Assembly: GCA_020696915.1 (NCBI GenBank)
Contig: JAJFMR010000005.1
Coordinates: forward strand, 1 to 23,959
Direction: 5' to 3'
Length of the DNA: 23,959 nt
Source: Rhizobiaceae bacterium
GTDB taxonomy: Bacteria; Pseudomonadota; Alphaproteobacteria; Rhizobiales; Rhizobiaceae
Part shown: positions 8,287-16,103 of the stretch, one piece after another
How the letters are laid out: the number at the start of each line of letters is the position of its first letter
How positions within the stretch are numbered: position 1 is the first letter of the stretch
Notes under the pieces: model-generated
What the model was told of the DNA's origin: nothing
Database searches by the model: none
Seen by the model: only the letters and a program-made list of their open reading frames with translations
Position numbers and translations under genes: made by a program

Positions 8287-8880
8287 TCAGTTCAGCGGGA
8301 TGGCATTGTCGGACTTGCCGTCCTGATAGATCCCTGACAATTCGTCGTAGCGCGCCGAGATGGCTGCAATCCGCCCCTCCAGCCGGACCCGCTCCGCTGC
8401 TGCCAGGCCGCTGGCCAGCTTGCGGATGCCAAAACTCTCCCAGAACGCGTTGGCCCTGTTGTAGCCGCCCGGCTCCAAGCCGAAGACTTCCTTCAGGATC
8501 CGCAGATCGTGGGGGATGGCAAAGGCGTCACGCGAATCCTCGTGGCTGAACAGGTAATGGAAATTGTCGAACCCCGCCCACGTGATGGCCGAGAGGCAGA
8601 GCGGGCACGGCTCGTGGGTGGCCAGGAACAGGCACTCTCGGGTGACGGGACGATCGGCCTCCGGCATCTCGTAGAAGCGCTTCAGGCAATGGACCTCGCC
8701 ATGCCAGAGAGGATTTTCCGTTTCGTTGTTGGTCTCGGCAATCACCAGGGCGCGATCAGCCTTCCTGAGGATTGCGGCCCCGAAGATCTTGTTGCCGCGC
8801 GCGACGCCGATTTCGGTTTTCGGCACGATGTCGTTCTCGATCACGTCGAGCAGGCGGGCAATCAGCGATGCGTCAGGCAT
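8287..8880 (-). CDS. CDA-fold zinc-dependent nucleobase/nucleoside deaminase
   Basis: A 197-residue protein of the cytidine/guanine/tRNA-adenosine deaminase superfamily. The zinc site is explicit: WHGEVHC supplies the His60 ligand and the Glu62 proton shuttle, and EPCPLC supplies Cys92 and Cys95. The usual HAE is HGE here. I use ATG 8880 (MPDASLIARL) because GGAGGAG lies just upstream inside allA and the ATG overlaps the allA stop by 8 bp; a longer frame to 9093 is shadow sequence. The C-terminal 70 residues extend beyond a minimal CDA domain. Setting in a purine/ureide operon makes guanine deamination to xanthine a reasonable guess, but aminopurine, pterin or cytosine substrates cannot be excluded. 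A separate amidohydrolase-type guanine deaminase could lie beyond puuD. Confidence 0.88.
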   Translation of the reverse strand: MPDASLIARLLDVIENDIVPKTEIGVARGNKIFGAAILRKADRALVIAETNNETENPLWHGEVHCLKRFYEMPEADRPVTRECLFLATHEPCPLCLSAITWAGFDNFHYLFSHEDSRDAFAIPHDLRILKEVFGLEPGGYNRANAFWESFGIRKLASGLAAAERVRLEGRIAAISARYDELSGIYQDGKSDNAIPLN

Positions 8881-9385
8881 TCCCGAACTCCTCCGGAAGC
8901 CGGATCTCCCAGGGATGGGAGAAGTGACATTCCTCGAGATTGGCGCCGTCGCCGCCGCGGTCGACGACCAGGAAGTCCTGAGCCTCGCCGATCGGGGTGA
9001 GCACCGCATGCCAGAGGTTGCGCGGGTAGTTGACCCCCTGTCCTGGTCGCGTGACGAAGGCATGCGGCAGTTGGGGGCCGTCGGCGCCGTCATGGCAGAC
9101 GACGACCAGGAAAGGCCGCCCGGACATCGGCATGAAGGCCTGGCTGCCGAACGGATGCCGCTCGACCATCGAAAGCGTGAGCGGGAATGGATAGGGAGTT
9201 CCCCTCAGGATGCTGATCAGCACGTGCCCGTTCGGGCCGGCGGCCTCGGCACGGGCAAGCGCGTGGAAGCGCTCCGTCCTGCCGTCGTTGATCGGATAAT
9301 GAAGGCTGCCTTCGGTGTCGATCACGTCGCCGAACTCCGCAAAATTCTGGCGGGTGAGCGGTCGTGCGGTGATGACCCGGTTCAT
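8873..9385 (-). CDS. allA: ureidoglycolate lyase AllA
   Basis: A 170-residue cytoplasmic enzyme that splits (S)-ureidoglycolate into glyoxylate and urea, the last step of allantoin breakdown. Family features are visible: FAEFGDVID near the N-terminus, the YPINDGRTERFHAL segment, SILRGTPYPFPLTLSMVERHPFGSQAFMPM in the cupin-like core, and GVNYPRNLWHAVLTPI with the conserved W-H. Length matches E. coli AllA (about 160). The ATG at 9385 overlaps the allE stop by 4 bp (ATGA). The listed longer frame to 9511 is not supported. It is followed by the deaminase gene with an 8-bp overlap, so allE-allA-deaminase are probably translationally coupled. Confidence 0.94.
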   Translation of the reverse strand: MNRVITARPLTRQNFAEFGDVIDTEGSLHYPINDGRTERFHALARAEAAGPNGHVLISILRGTPYPFPLTLSMVERHPFGSQAFMPMSGRPFLVVVCHDGADGPQLPHAFVTRPGQGVNYPRNLWHAVLTPIGEAQDFLVVDRGGDGANLEECHFSHPWEIRLPEEFGNA

Positions 9386-10230
9386 GCCGGCAGTCCGCTG
9401 CCCGCCCCGGCGGAAAGCTTCATGTGCCGGTTGACGTCCTTGTAGAGGAGATAGCGGAACCTGCCGGGGCCGCCGGCGTAGCAGGCCTGTGGACAGAAGG
9501 CGCGCAGCCACATGTAGTCGCCGGCCTCGACTTCGACCCAGTCCTGATTGAGGCGGTAGACCGCCTTGCCTTCCAGAACGTAGAGCCCGTGCTCCATGAC
9601 ATGTGTTTCGGCAAACGGGATGACCGCGCCAGGCTCGAAGCTGACGACGGTGACGTGCATGTCGTGGCGCAAATCGTCGGGATCGACGAAGCGCGACGTC
9701 GTCCAGCGGCCGTCCGTTCCAGGCATCGCGACGGGCACGACGTCGCGCTCGTTGCGAAACAGCGGCGGCGGCACGTCGAGGCCATCGACCTTTTCGTAGC
9801 GCTTGCGGATCCAGTGAAAGCGGGCCGGCGCTGCTCCCGCGTTGCTGGCCGTCCAGTCGCTGGCCGGCGGCAGCCAGGCGTAGCCGCCGGGCTGCAGGCG
9901 CTGCGCGGCGCCGCCCAGTCCGATGGTCAACTCGCCTTCCATCACGAAGAGGGCGCCTTCGGCAGCCGCTTCCGGCTCAGGGCGGAAGCTGCCGCCGCCG
10001 GGCCGAACTTCCATTATGTATTGCGAAAACGTCTCGGCAAAGCCCGACAGCGGACGCGACAGGACCCAGCACCGCGTCTTGTCCCAGAAGGGCAGGGCAC
10101 TGGTGACGATGTCGCGCATCACGCCCTTCGGGATGACGGCGTAGGCGGTCGTGAAGACGGCCCGCCCGGTCAGCAGTTCGCTCTGCGGCGGGTGCCCGCC
10201 GGTCGGCGCATGATAGATGGGCCCGGCCAT
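9382..10230 (-). CDS. allE: (S)-ureidoglycine aminohydrolase (bicupin)
   Basis: A 282-residue two-cupin enzyme releasing ammonia from (S)-ureidoglycine to give (S)-ureidoglycolate. The Mn-binding set of the C-terminal cupin is present in FAETHVMEHG (Glu208, His210, His214) and FCPQACYAGG (Gln248). This matches the Glu-His-His-Gln arrangement known for the plant and E. coli enzymes. The N-terminal cupin includes SQYIMEVRPGGG and VMEGELTIGL. The start at ATG 10230 (MAGPIYHAPTGG) gives normal family length. It lies 27 bp after the PuuE fusion gene and overlaps allA by ATGA. It supplies AllA directly, so the two consecutive steps are encoded back to back. Confidence 0.94.
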   Translation of the reverse strand: MAGPIYHAPTGGHPPQSELLTGRAVFTTAYAVIPKGVMRDIVTSALPFWDKTRCWVLSRPLSGFAETFSQYIMEVRPGGGSFRPEPEAAAEGALFVMEGELTIGLGGAAQRLQPGGYAWLPPASDWTASNAGAAPARFHWIRKRYEKVDGLDVPPPLFRNERDVVPVAMPGTDGRWTTSRFVDPDDLRHDMHVTVVSFEPGAVIPFAETHVMEHGLYVLEGKAVYRLNQDWVEVEAGDYMWLRAFCPQACYAGGPGRFRYLLYKDVNRHMKLSAGAGSGLPA

Positions 10231-10257
10231 TCTCAGCTCTCCTGATCCATGGGACGG

Positions 10258-11691
10258 CTACGACGGCAGCATGTCCCTGAGGCGCAGCAGCGCAATGCGC
10301 TCCACTTCGGTGCAGGCAGCGTCGAATTCGACCGCTCTGTCGTTGCCGATGCGTCTTTCGAAGGCCGCCAGGATCTCCTGGCTGGACCTGCCGCGGACCG
10401 CGATGATGAAGGGAAAGCCGAATTTGGCCACATAGGACGCGTTGAGCGTCGCAAACCGCTCCCGATCCGAGTCGGTGAGTGCATCGAGACCGGCCGACGC
10501 CTGCTCGCCTGCCGAGGCTGCCGTCAGGCGCCTTGCCGCCGCCAGTCTGCCGGCCAGGTCGGGATGTGCCTTCAGAACGGCCAGCCGGTCGGACTCCGGC
10601 GCCGCCCGGAAGGCGCGGCAAAGGACGTTGTGCAGGCCGCCCGCGGAATCGTGCGCGGGGCCGAGTTCCAGCTCGAAGGCGCGGCGCGCCACCCAGTCCG
10701 AATGCTCGAAGATGCCGCCGAAGGCCGCGACGAATTCGTCCCGCTCCATTCGCGAGGGGCGGAGCGCCGGCGCCCGAAACGGATGCCGCGCCTGCCAGTG
10801 GCCGGCGATGTCGATGCGCCGCGCCAGCCACACCTTGTCGTGGCCCTGCACGTAATCGATGAAGCGCTGCAGCGCGGCGGCGCGGCCGGGGCGGCCGACC
10901 AGCCGGCAGTGCAGCCCGATGTTCATCATCCGCGGCCTGCCTGACTTGCCTTCGGCGTGGAGCGTGTCGAAGCTGTCCTTGAGATAGGTGAAGAACTGGT
11001 CGCCCGAGTTGAACCCCTGCGGCGTCGCGAAGCGCATGTCGTTGGCGTCCAGCGTGTAGGGGATGATCAGTTGCGCCCGCCCCGCATGCTCCAGCCAGTA
11101 GGGCAATTCGTCGTCATAGGTGTCGGAGACATAAGCGAAACCACCCTCTTCGATCGCCAGAAGCACGGTTTCGGCGGAGGTTCGGCCCGTGTACCATCCG
11201 GTCGGGCGCCTGCCGGTGACCTCGCGATGCAGCCGGATCGCCTCGTCCATGTGGCGGCGCTCGTCCTCGCGCGACCAGTCGCGGTAATCGATCCATTTCA
11301 GGCCGTGCGAGGCGATCTCCCAGTCTGCCTCCTGCATGGCTGCGACCTGGTCGGGCGACCGGGCAAGCGCGGTCGCCACGCCATAGACGGTGACCGGAAC
11401 GCCGGCCCGGGTAAACATGGCGTGGAGCCGCCAGAAACCCGCCCGGGCCCCGTATTCGTAGATGGATTCCATGTTCCGGTGGCGCATGCCCTGCCAGGGC
11501 TGCGCGCCGACGATCTCCGACAGGAAAGCCTCGGAGGCGGCATCTTCGTGCAGAATGCAGTTCTCGCCGCCTTCCTCGTAGTTCAGCACGAACTGCACGC
11601 AGACATGGGCGCCGCCCGGCCAGTCGGGATTCGGCGGATTGCGGCCATAGCCGCGCATGTCGCGCTGGTAACGGACCGGCTGTTTCTCCAT
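10258..11691 (-). CDS. puuE: bifunctional allantoinase PuuE / OHCU decarboxylase fusion
   Basis: A 477-residue fusion of two ureide enzymes. Residues 1 to about 308 are PuuE, the polysaccharide-deacetylase-like, cofactor-light allantoinase: RYQRDMRGYGRNPPNPDWPG, FVLNYEEGGENC, EIASHGLKWIDY and MNIGLHCRLVGRPGR are its hallmarks. Residues about 312-477 are 2-oxo-4-hydroxy-4-carboxy-5-ureidoimidazoline decarboxylase (UraD type), with LKAHPDLAGR (376-379 HPDL), GEQASAGLD and FGFPFIIAVRGRS. The decarboxylase makes S-allantoin and the allantoinase opens it to allantoate, so one chain carries consecutive steps in reverse order. I chose ATG 11691 because homologues begin at this point; the frame running to 11802 would cover the promoter. 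The SD is weak. It is divergent from uraH, whose product feeds the decarboxylase. Confidence 0.95.
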   Translation of the reverse strand: MEKQPVRYQRDMRGYGRNPPNPDWPGGAHVCVQFVLNYEEGGENCILHEDAASEAFLSEIVGAQPWQGMRHRNMESIYEYGARAGFWRLHAMFTRAGVPVTVYGVATALARSPDQVAAMQEADWEIASHGLKWIDYRDWSREDERRHMDEAIRLHREVTGRRPTGWYTGRTSAETVLLAIEEGGFAYVSDTYDDELPYWLEHAGRAQLIIPYTLDANDMRFATPQGFNSGDQFFTYLKDSFDTLHAEGKSGRPRMMNIGLHCRLVGRPGRAAALQRFIDYVQGHDKVWLARRIDIAGHWQARHPFRAPALRPSRMERDEFVAAFGGIFEHSDWVARRAFELELGPAHDSAGGLHNVLCRAFRAAPESDRLAVLKAHPDLAGRLAAARRLTAASAGEQASAGLDALTDSDRERFATLNASYVAKFGFPFIIAVRGRSSQEILAAFERRIGNDRAVEFDAACTEVERIALLRLRDMLPS

Positions 11692-11735
11692 GCTTTTCAG
11701 GATAGACAAAGGCAGGCTCGCGACTCCCCTCAAAA

Positions 11736-11749
11736 TTTTTGAAAGTCCT
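11736..11749 (+). promoter_or_regulatory. candidate shared operator, copy 1 (puuE/uraH divergent promoter)
   Basis: TTTTTGAAAGTCCT lies 44 bp upstream of the puuE start codon and about 96 bp upstream of uraH. The identical 14 bases occur at 23529-23542 between lysR and puuD. Here the left part belongs to an inverted repeat, TCAAAA-T-TTTTGA (11730-11742). It is an AT-rich island in GC-rich DNA. A common regulator is inference. Confidence 0.6.
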
Positions 11750-11794
11750 TTTCGCGGCTTCCGCTCGACCCGGCGCCATGCAAGGCCTTTAATC

Positions 11795-11814
11795 GAATGC
11801 ATTCATGGCCATGA
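11795..11814. promoter_or_regulatory. two overlapping perfect palindromes upstream of uraH
   Basis: GAATGCATTC (11795-11804) is a perfect 10-bp palindrome. TCATGGCCATGA (11803-11814) is a perfect 12-bp palindrome sharing its last two bases. They end 31 bp before the uraH start codon, where a repressor could block transcription. No known operator consensus was matched. Confidence 0.4.
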
Positions 11815-11845
11815 TCACCCTGACTGTAAGAGAGCGGAGGCTCGG

Positions 11846-12211
11846 ATGTCGAACAACGGGGGCGGACGCCTCACGACGCATGTTCTGGACACCGCGAGCG
11901 GCCGGCCGGGAGTCGGTATGACGGTCGATCTCTACCGGCTTTCGCAGCAGGACAGGACGCATCTGAAGCGCGTGCAGCTGAATTCCGACGGGCGCACGGA
12001 CCAGCCACTGCTTGCCGGGCAGGAATTCTCCGCCGGCCAGTACGAACTCGTCTTTGCCGCCGGCGATTATCTGAGGCGGCAGGGCATCGAACTTCCGTCG
12101 CCGGCCTTCCTCGACGAGATCCCGATCCGCTTCGGCATGGCCGACGCGAAGCACTACCACGTGCCGCTGCTGATCTCGCCATATGGGTATTCCACCTACA
12201 GGGGGAGTTGA
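11846..12211 (+). CDS. uraH: 5-hydroxyisourate hydrolase (transthyretin-like)
   Basis: A 121-residue enzyme hydrolysing 5-hydroxyisourate, the product of urate oxidase, to OHCU. It has the full transthyretin-like-protein signature: LTTHVLDTASGRP (His12), LNSDGRTD (Arg50), HYHVPLLISPYGYSTYRGS (His105) and the C-terminal YRGS that separates these enzymes from vertebrate transthyretin. No signal peptide is present, so it is cytoplasmic. ATG 11846 is preceded by GCGGAGG 5 nt upstream; longer frames from 11690 run back through the promoter. It is divergent from puuE and 3 bp before xdhA, so it heads the uraH-xdhA-xdhB operon. Confidence 0.96.
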   Translation: MSNNGGGRLTTHVLDTASGRPGVGMTVDLYRLSQQDRTHLKRVQLNSDGRTDQPLLAGQEFSAGQYELVFAAGDYLRRQGIELPSPAFLDEIPIRFGMADAKHYHVPLLISPYGYSTYRGS

Positions 12212-12214
12212 GGC

Positions 12215-13696
12215 TTGCCGGCATCCAGGGTCCGCAACGCGATCCGCTTCGTGCTGAACGGTGAGGACGTCGTGCTGTCCGACGTGGCGCCCGGCGAGAC
12301 TCTGCTCGATTACCTGCGCCTTGCCCGTTCGCTGCGCGGCACCAAGGAGGGCTGCGCGGAAGGTGATTGCGGCGCCTGCACTGTGCTGGTCGGCAAACTC
12401 GTGGACGGCGGCCTCGCCTATGAGAGCGTCAATGCCTGCATCCGCTTCACCGGCTCCCTCGACGGCTGCCACGTCGTCACCATAGAAGGGCTCGGCGGTG
12501 CAGGCGGCAGGCTCCACCCCGTGCAGCAGGCGATGGTCGATTTCCACGGCTCGCAATGCGGCTTCTGCACGCCCGGCTTCGTCATGGCCCTCTATGCGCT
12601 GTGGATGAGGTCGCCGGAGCCGGACGATGCCGAAATCGAGAAGGCGCTGCAGGGCAATCTCTGCCGTTGCACCGGTTATGAGGCGATCGTGCGCGCGGCA
12701 AAAGCGATCTCCAGCTATGGCAAGGCCTCAGCCGATCCGCTCGCCACCGAACGGCTGCAGATCATGGATCGCCTCGCCGCGCTTCGCGACGGGGCGCGCG
12801 TCGAGATCGGCGAGGGCAGAAGTCGCCTTGTCATCCCGGCGGATGTCGACGACCTCGCCGAACTCTACGACGCCGAGCCCGGCGCAACGCTGGTCGCCGG
12901 CTCCACCGATGTCGGGCTCTGGGTGACAAAGCAGATGCGCGACATCTCGCCCGTCCTGTTGATCGGCAATCTCGCCGGCCTGCGCACCATCGTCGATGAA
13001 AACGGCGCCATCACGATCGGCGCCGGGGTGACGTACAGCGAGGCGTTCGAAATGCTTTCGCGGCGCATTCCCGCCTTCGGACCGCTGTTCGACCGGATCG
13101 GCGGCGACCAGGTGCGCAACATGGGAACGATCGGCGGCAACATCGCCAACGGCTCGCCGATCGGCGACACCCCGCCGCCGCTGATCGCGCTCGGCGCCAC
13201 GCTGACGCTGAGAAAGGGGGGCGAGCGGCGGACCCTTGCGCTCGAGGATTACTTTCTCGCCTATGGAAAGCAGGACCGGAAGCCGGGAGAGTTCGTGGAG
13301 TCGGTGCAGGTGCCGGTGCCAACCGACACGGCGCATTTCGCCATCCACAAGGTCACCAAGCGCCGCGACGAGGACATCACCGCCGTGCTCGGCGCATTCC
13401 ACCTCGAGCTTGCAGGGGACGGCGTTGTCAGCGCCATACGCATCGCCTATGGCGGCATGGCCGCGACACCGAAGCGCGCCAAAACGGTGGAATCGGCACT
13501 TGTCGGGAGGCCTTGGAGCGAGGCGACGATCGAGGCGGCGGTGAGCGCCTATGCCAGCGACTACACGCCGCTGACGGACATGCGCGCTTCGGCCGAATAC
13601 CGGGCGCTTGCCGCAAGCAACCTGCTTTGGCGATTCTTCGTCGAGACCACCGGGACGCGGGCGCCGGTGCAGGTCTCCCGGTACGCGGCGGCATGA
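12215..13696 (+). CDS. xdhA: xanthine dehydrogenase small subunit (2Fe-2S and FAD domains)
   Basis: A 493-residue subunit carrying the electron-transfer half of xanthine dehydrogenase, which oxidises hypoxanthine and xanthine to urate with NAD as acceptor. The N-terminal ferredoxin-type cluster uses Cys47, Cys52, Cys55 and Cys75. The second cluster uses Cys115, Cys118, Cys150 and Cys152 (GSQCGFCTPG and GNLCRCTGY). From about residue 200 comes the FAD domain, with LVAGSTDVGLWVTK and NMGTIGGNIANGSPIGDTPP, then the CO_deh_flav_C region. The start is TTG at 12215, 3 bp after the uraH stop, with GGGGGAG just upstream; no ATG or GTG comes before the first beta-strand (IRFVLNGE). Length is typical for the Rhodobacter-type split enzyme. 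Confidence 0.96.
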   Translation: MPASRVRNAIRFVLNGEDVVLSDVAPGETLLDYLRLARSLRGTKEGCAEGDCGACTVLVGKLVDGGLAYESVNACIRFTGSLDGCHVVTIEGLGGAGGRLHPVQQAMVDFHGSQCGFCTPGFVMALYALWMRSPEPDDAEIEKALQGNLCRCTGYEAIVRAAKAISSYGKASADPLATERLQIMDRLAALRDGARVEIGEGRSRLVIPADVDDLAELYDAEPGATLVAGSTDVGLWVTKQMRDISPVLLIGNLAGLRTIVDENGAITIGAGVTYSEAFEMLSRRIPAFGPLFDRIGGDQVRNMGTIGGNIANGSPIGDTPPPLIALGATLTLRKGGERRTLALEDYFLAYGKQDRKPGEFVESVQVPVPTDTAHFAIHKVTKRRDEDITAVLGAFHLELAGDGVVSAIRIAYGGMAATPKRAKTVESALVGRPWSEATIEAAVSAYASDYTPLTDMRASAEYRALAASNLLWRFFVETTGTRAPVQVSRYAAA

Positions 13697-13766
13697 CTTT
13701 GATCACGGTTTTGGAAAATTCGACGGGGCTGCAGCCTAGCGCTGTTTCGTTCGCGGAAGATCACTC

Positions 13767-16103
13767 ATGAACGTTTCCCGCCTGCAGGCCGAACGCATCT
13801 CCGGCGGGGTCGCGGCGACCTTGCCGCACGATTCGGCCCGCAAGCACGTGACAGGCAAGGCCGTCTACATAGACGACATGCCGGAGCCGGCCGGCACGCT
13901 GCACGGCTGTCTCGGCCTGTCGGCTGTCGCGCACGGCAGGATCGCAAGCATGGATCTGTCCGCGGTTCGCGCCGTGCCGGGCGTCGTCGACGTGCTGACG
14001 GCGCGCGACATTCCCGGCGACAACGACATTTCGCCGACCGGCCGCCGCGACGAGCCGGTGCTCGCCGAGACCAATGTCGAGTTCTTCGGCCAGCCGATCT
14101 TCCTTGTCATCGCCAGGACGCGGGACGCGGCGCGGCGCGCCTGCCGCCTCGCCAAGGTCGAGTACGAGGAACAGCCATTCGTGGTCGACATCGACGGGCT
14201 CGATCCCCGCAACGGCAGGCTGGTGACGCCGCCCCTGACACTCAAGCGCGGCGATGCCGCCGGCGCGATCGCCGGGGCGCCGCGGCGGCTGAAGGGACGG
14301 ATGCGGGTCGGCGGCCAGGAGCATTTCTATCTCGAGGGCCATATTGCGCTCGCCGTGCCCGGCGAGGACCAGGACGTCACCGTTTATTCCTCGACCCAGC
14401 ACCCGAGCGAAGTGCAGCACATGGTCGCGCATGCGCTCGGCATCCCCTCGCATGCGGTGACCGTCGAGATCCGCCGCATGGGCGGCGCCTTTGGCGGCAA
14501 GGAAACGCAGAGCAACCAGTTCGCAGCGCTGGCGGCGATCGCCGCCAGGAAGCATGGCGCCGCGGTCAAGATCAGGCCCGATCGCGACGACGACATGACC
14601 GCAACCGGCAAGCGTCACGATTTCCTGATCGATTACGAGGTCGGTTTCGACGACGACGGCCGGGTGCTGGGCGTCGACTATGTCTATGCCGCGCGCTGTG
14701 GCTTTTCGGCCGACCTGTCGGGTCCGGTGACCGACCGCGCTCTGTTCCACTGCGACAACGCCTATTTCTGGCCTGCCGTGCACGCCGTGTCGGCGCCGCT
14801 CTACACCAACACGGTGTCGAACACGGCCTTCCGGGGCTTCGGCGGCCCGCAGGGGATGGCCGGCGCCGAGCGGGTCATCGAGGAGGTAGCCTTCGCCGTC
14901 GGCAAGGATCCGCTCGACATCCGCAAGCTGAATTTCTACGGCGAGACCGACCGCAACGTCACGCCCTACCACCAGACGGTCGAGGACAACCTCGTCGGCC
15001 GCATCGTTTCGGAACTGGAGGCAAGCTGCGAATATCGCAGCCGCCGCCGGCAGATCGATGCCTTCAACGCCAACAGCCGCTGGGTCAGGCGCGGCATCGC
15101 GCTGACGCCGGTCAAGTTCGGCATCTCGTTCACGGCCACGCATTTCAACCAGGCGGGCGCTCTGGTCCACGTCTATACCGACGGTTCGGTCCATCTGAAC
15201 CACGGCGGCACGGAAATGGGGCAGGGGCTTTACGTGAAGGTCGCCCAGATTGTCGCCGAGGAATTCCAGATCGACATCGAGCAGGTGAAGGTCACCGCGA
15301 CGACAACCGGCAAGGTTCCGAACACTTCCGCCACCGCCGCCTCCTCGGGCGCCGATCTCAACGGAATGGCGGCACAGGCGGCAGCCCGCACGATCCGCGG
15401 CCGGCTGGCCGATTTCGCGTCAACCCGCTATCAGGTGCCGCCGGAGCAGATAGAGTTCAGGCCGAACCGCGTGCTGGTCGGCAACCAGGAAATCGCTTTC
15501 GCCGAGCTCGTGAAGCAGGCCTACGAGGCGCGGATCCAGCTGTCGGCCGCCGGTTTCTACAAGACTCCGAAAATCCACTGGGATCGCGACAAGGGCGAGG
15601 GCCATCCGTTCTACTATTTCGCCTATGGCGCGGCCTGCACCGAAGTGTCCATCGACACGCTGACCGGCGAATACATGGTGGAGCGCGCCGACATACTGCA
15701 CGAGACCGGCCGCTCGCTGAACCCGGCAATCGATCTCGGCCAGATCGAGGGTGGTTTCGTCCAGGGGATGGGCTGGCTGACGACCGAGGAGTTGTGGTGG
15801 GACGACAAGGGGCGGCTCAGAACGCACGCTCCGTCGACCTACAAGATACCGCTCGCCTCGGACCGCCCTAAAATCTTCAACGTGAGGCTCGCCGACTGGT
15901 CGGAGAACCGCGAAGCGACGGTGCATCGGTCGAAAGCGGTCGGCGAGCCGCCGCTCATGCTGGCTCTGTCGGTTCTCTCGGCGCTGTCGGACGCGGTAGC
16001 CAGCGTCGCCAGCCACAAGATCTGTCCTCGCCTCGACCCGCCGGCGACTCCCGAGCGCGTGCTGATGACCGTCGAACGCCTGAGGCGCGAAGCCGCCGGC
16101 TGA
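13767..16103 (+). CDS. xdhB: xanthine dehydrogenase large subunit (molybdopterin-binding)
   Basis: A 778-residue molybdenum subunit, close to the 777 residues of Rhodobacter capsulatus XdhB. It holds the purine site and the molybdopterin cofactor. The active-site residues are present: Glu246 in MGGAFGGKET, Arg356 in NTAFRGFGGPQG, and the catalytic base Glu727 in KAVGEPPLML. Other moco-binding words are GGTEMGQGLYVK and SATAASSGADLNG. The retained Arg and two Glu fit a true xanthine dehydrogenase rather than an aldehyde oxidase. GGAAG lies 8 nt before ATG 13767, and the gap from xdhA is 70 bp, longer than the other junctions. That gap contains GGTTTTGGAAAATTCG, a weak resemblance to the shared operator word that I do not count as a site. 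Confidence 0.97.
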   Translation: MNVSRLQAERISGGVAATLPHDSARKHVTGKAVYIDDMPEPAGTLHGCLGLSAVAHGRIASMDLSAVRAVPGVVDVLTARDIPGDNDISPTGRRDEPVLAETNVEFFGQPIFLVIARTRDAARRACRLAKVEYEEQPFVVDIDGLDPRNGRLVTPPLTLKRGDAAGAIAGAPRRLKGRMRVGGQEHFYLEGHIALAVPGEDQDVTVYSSTQHPSEVQHMVAHALGIPSHAVTVEIRRMGGAFGGKETQSNQFAALAAIAARKHGAAVKIRPDRDDDMTATGKRHDFLIDYEVGFDDDGRVLGVDYVYAARCGFSADLSGPVTDRALFHCDNAYFWPAVHAVSAPLYTNTVSNTAFRGFGGPQGMAGAERVIEEVAFAVGKDPLDIRKLNFYGETDRNVTPYHQTVEDNLVGRIVSELEASCEYRSRRRQIDAFNANSRWVRRGIALTPVKFGISFTATHFNQAGALVHVYTDGSVHLNHGGTEMGQGLYVKVAQIVAEEFQIDIEQVKVTATTTGKVPNTSATAASSGADLNGMAAQAAARTIRGRLADFASTRYQVPPEQIEFRPNRVLVGNQEIAFAELVKQAYEARIQLSAAGFYKTPKIHWDRDKGEGHPFYYFAYGAACTEVSIDTLTGEYMVERADILHETGRSLNPAIDLGQIEGGFVQGMGWLTTEELWWDDKGRLRTHAPSTYKIPLASDRPKIFNVRLADWSENREATVHRSKAVGEPPLMLALSVLSALSDAVASVASHKICPRLDPPATPERVLMTVERLRREAAG

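Noticed and set aside
13697..13766. Third copy of the shared operator word between xdhA and xdhB
   Set aside because: TTTTGGAAAATTCG matches only 10 of 14 positions and lies inside an operon, so chance is the simpler explanation.
13761..15203. 480-codon minus-strand frame
   Set aside because: Antisense shadow of xdhB, whose active-site residues are intact on the plus strand.
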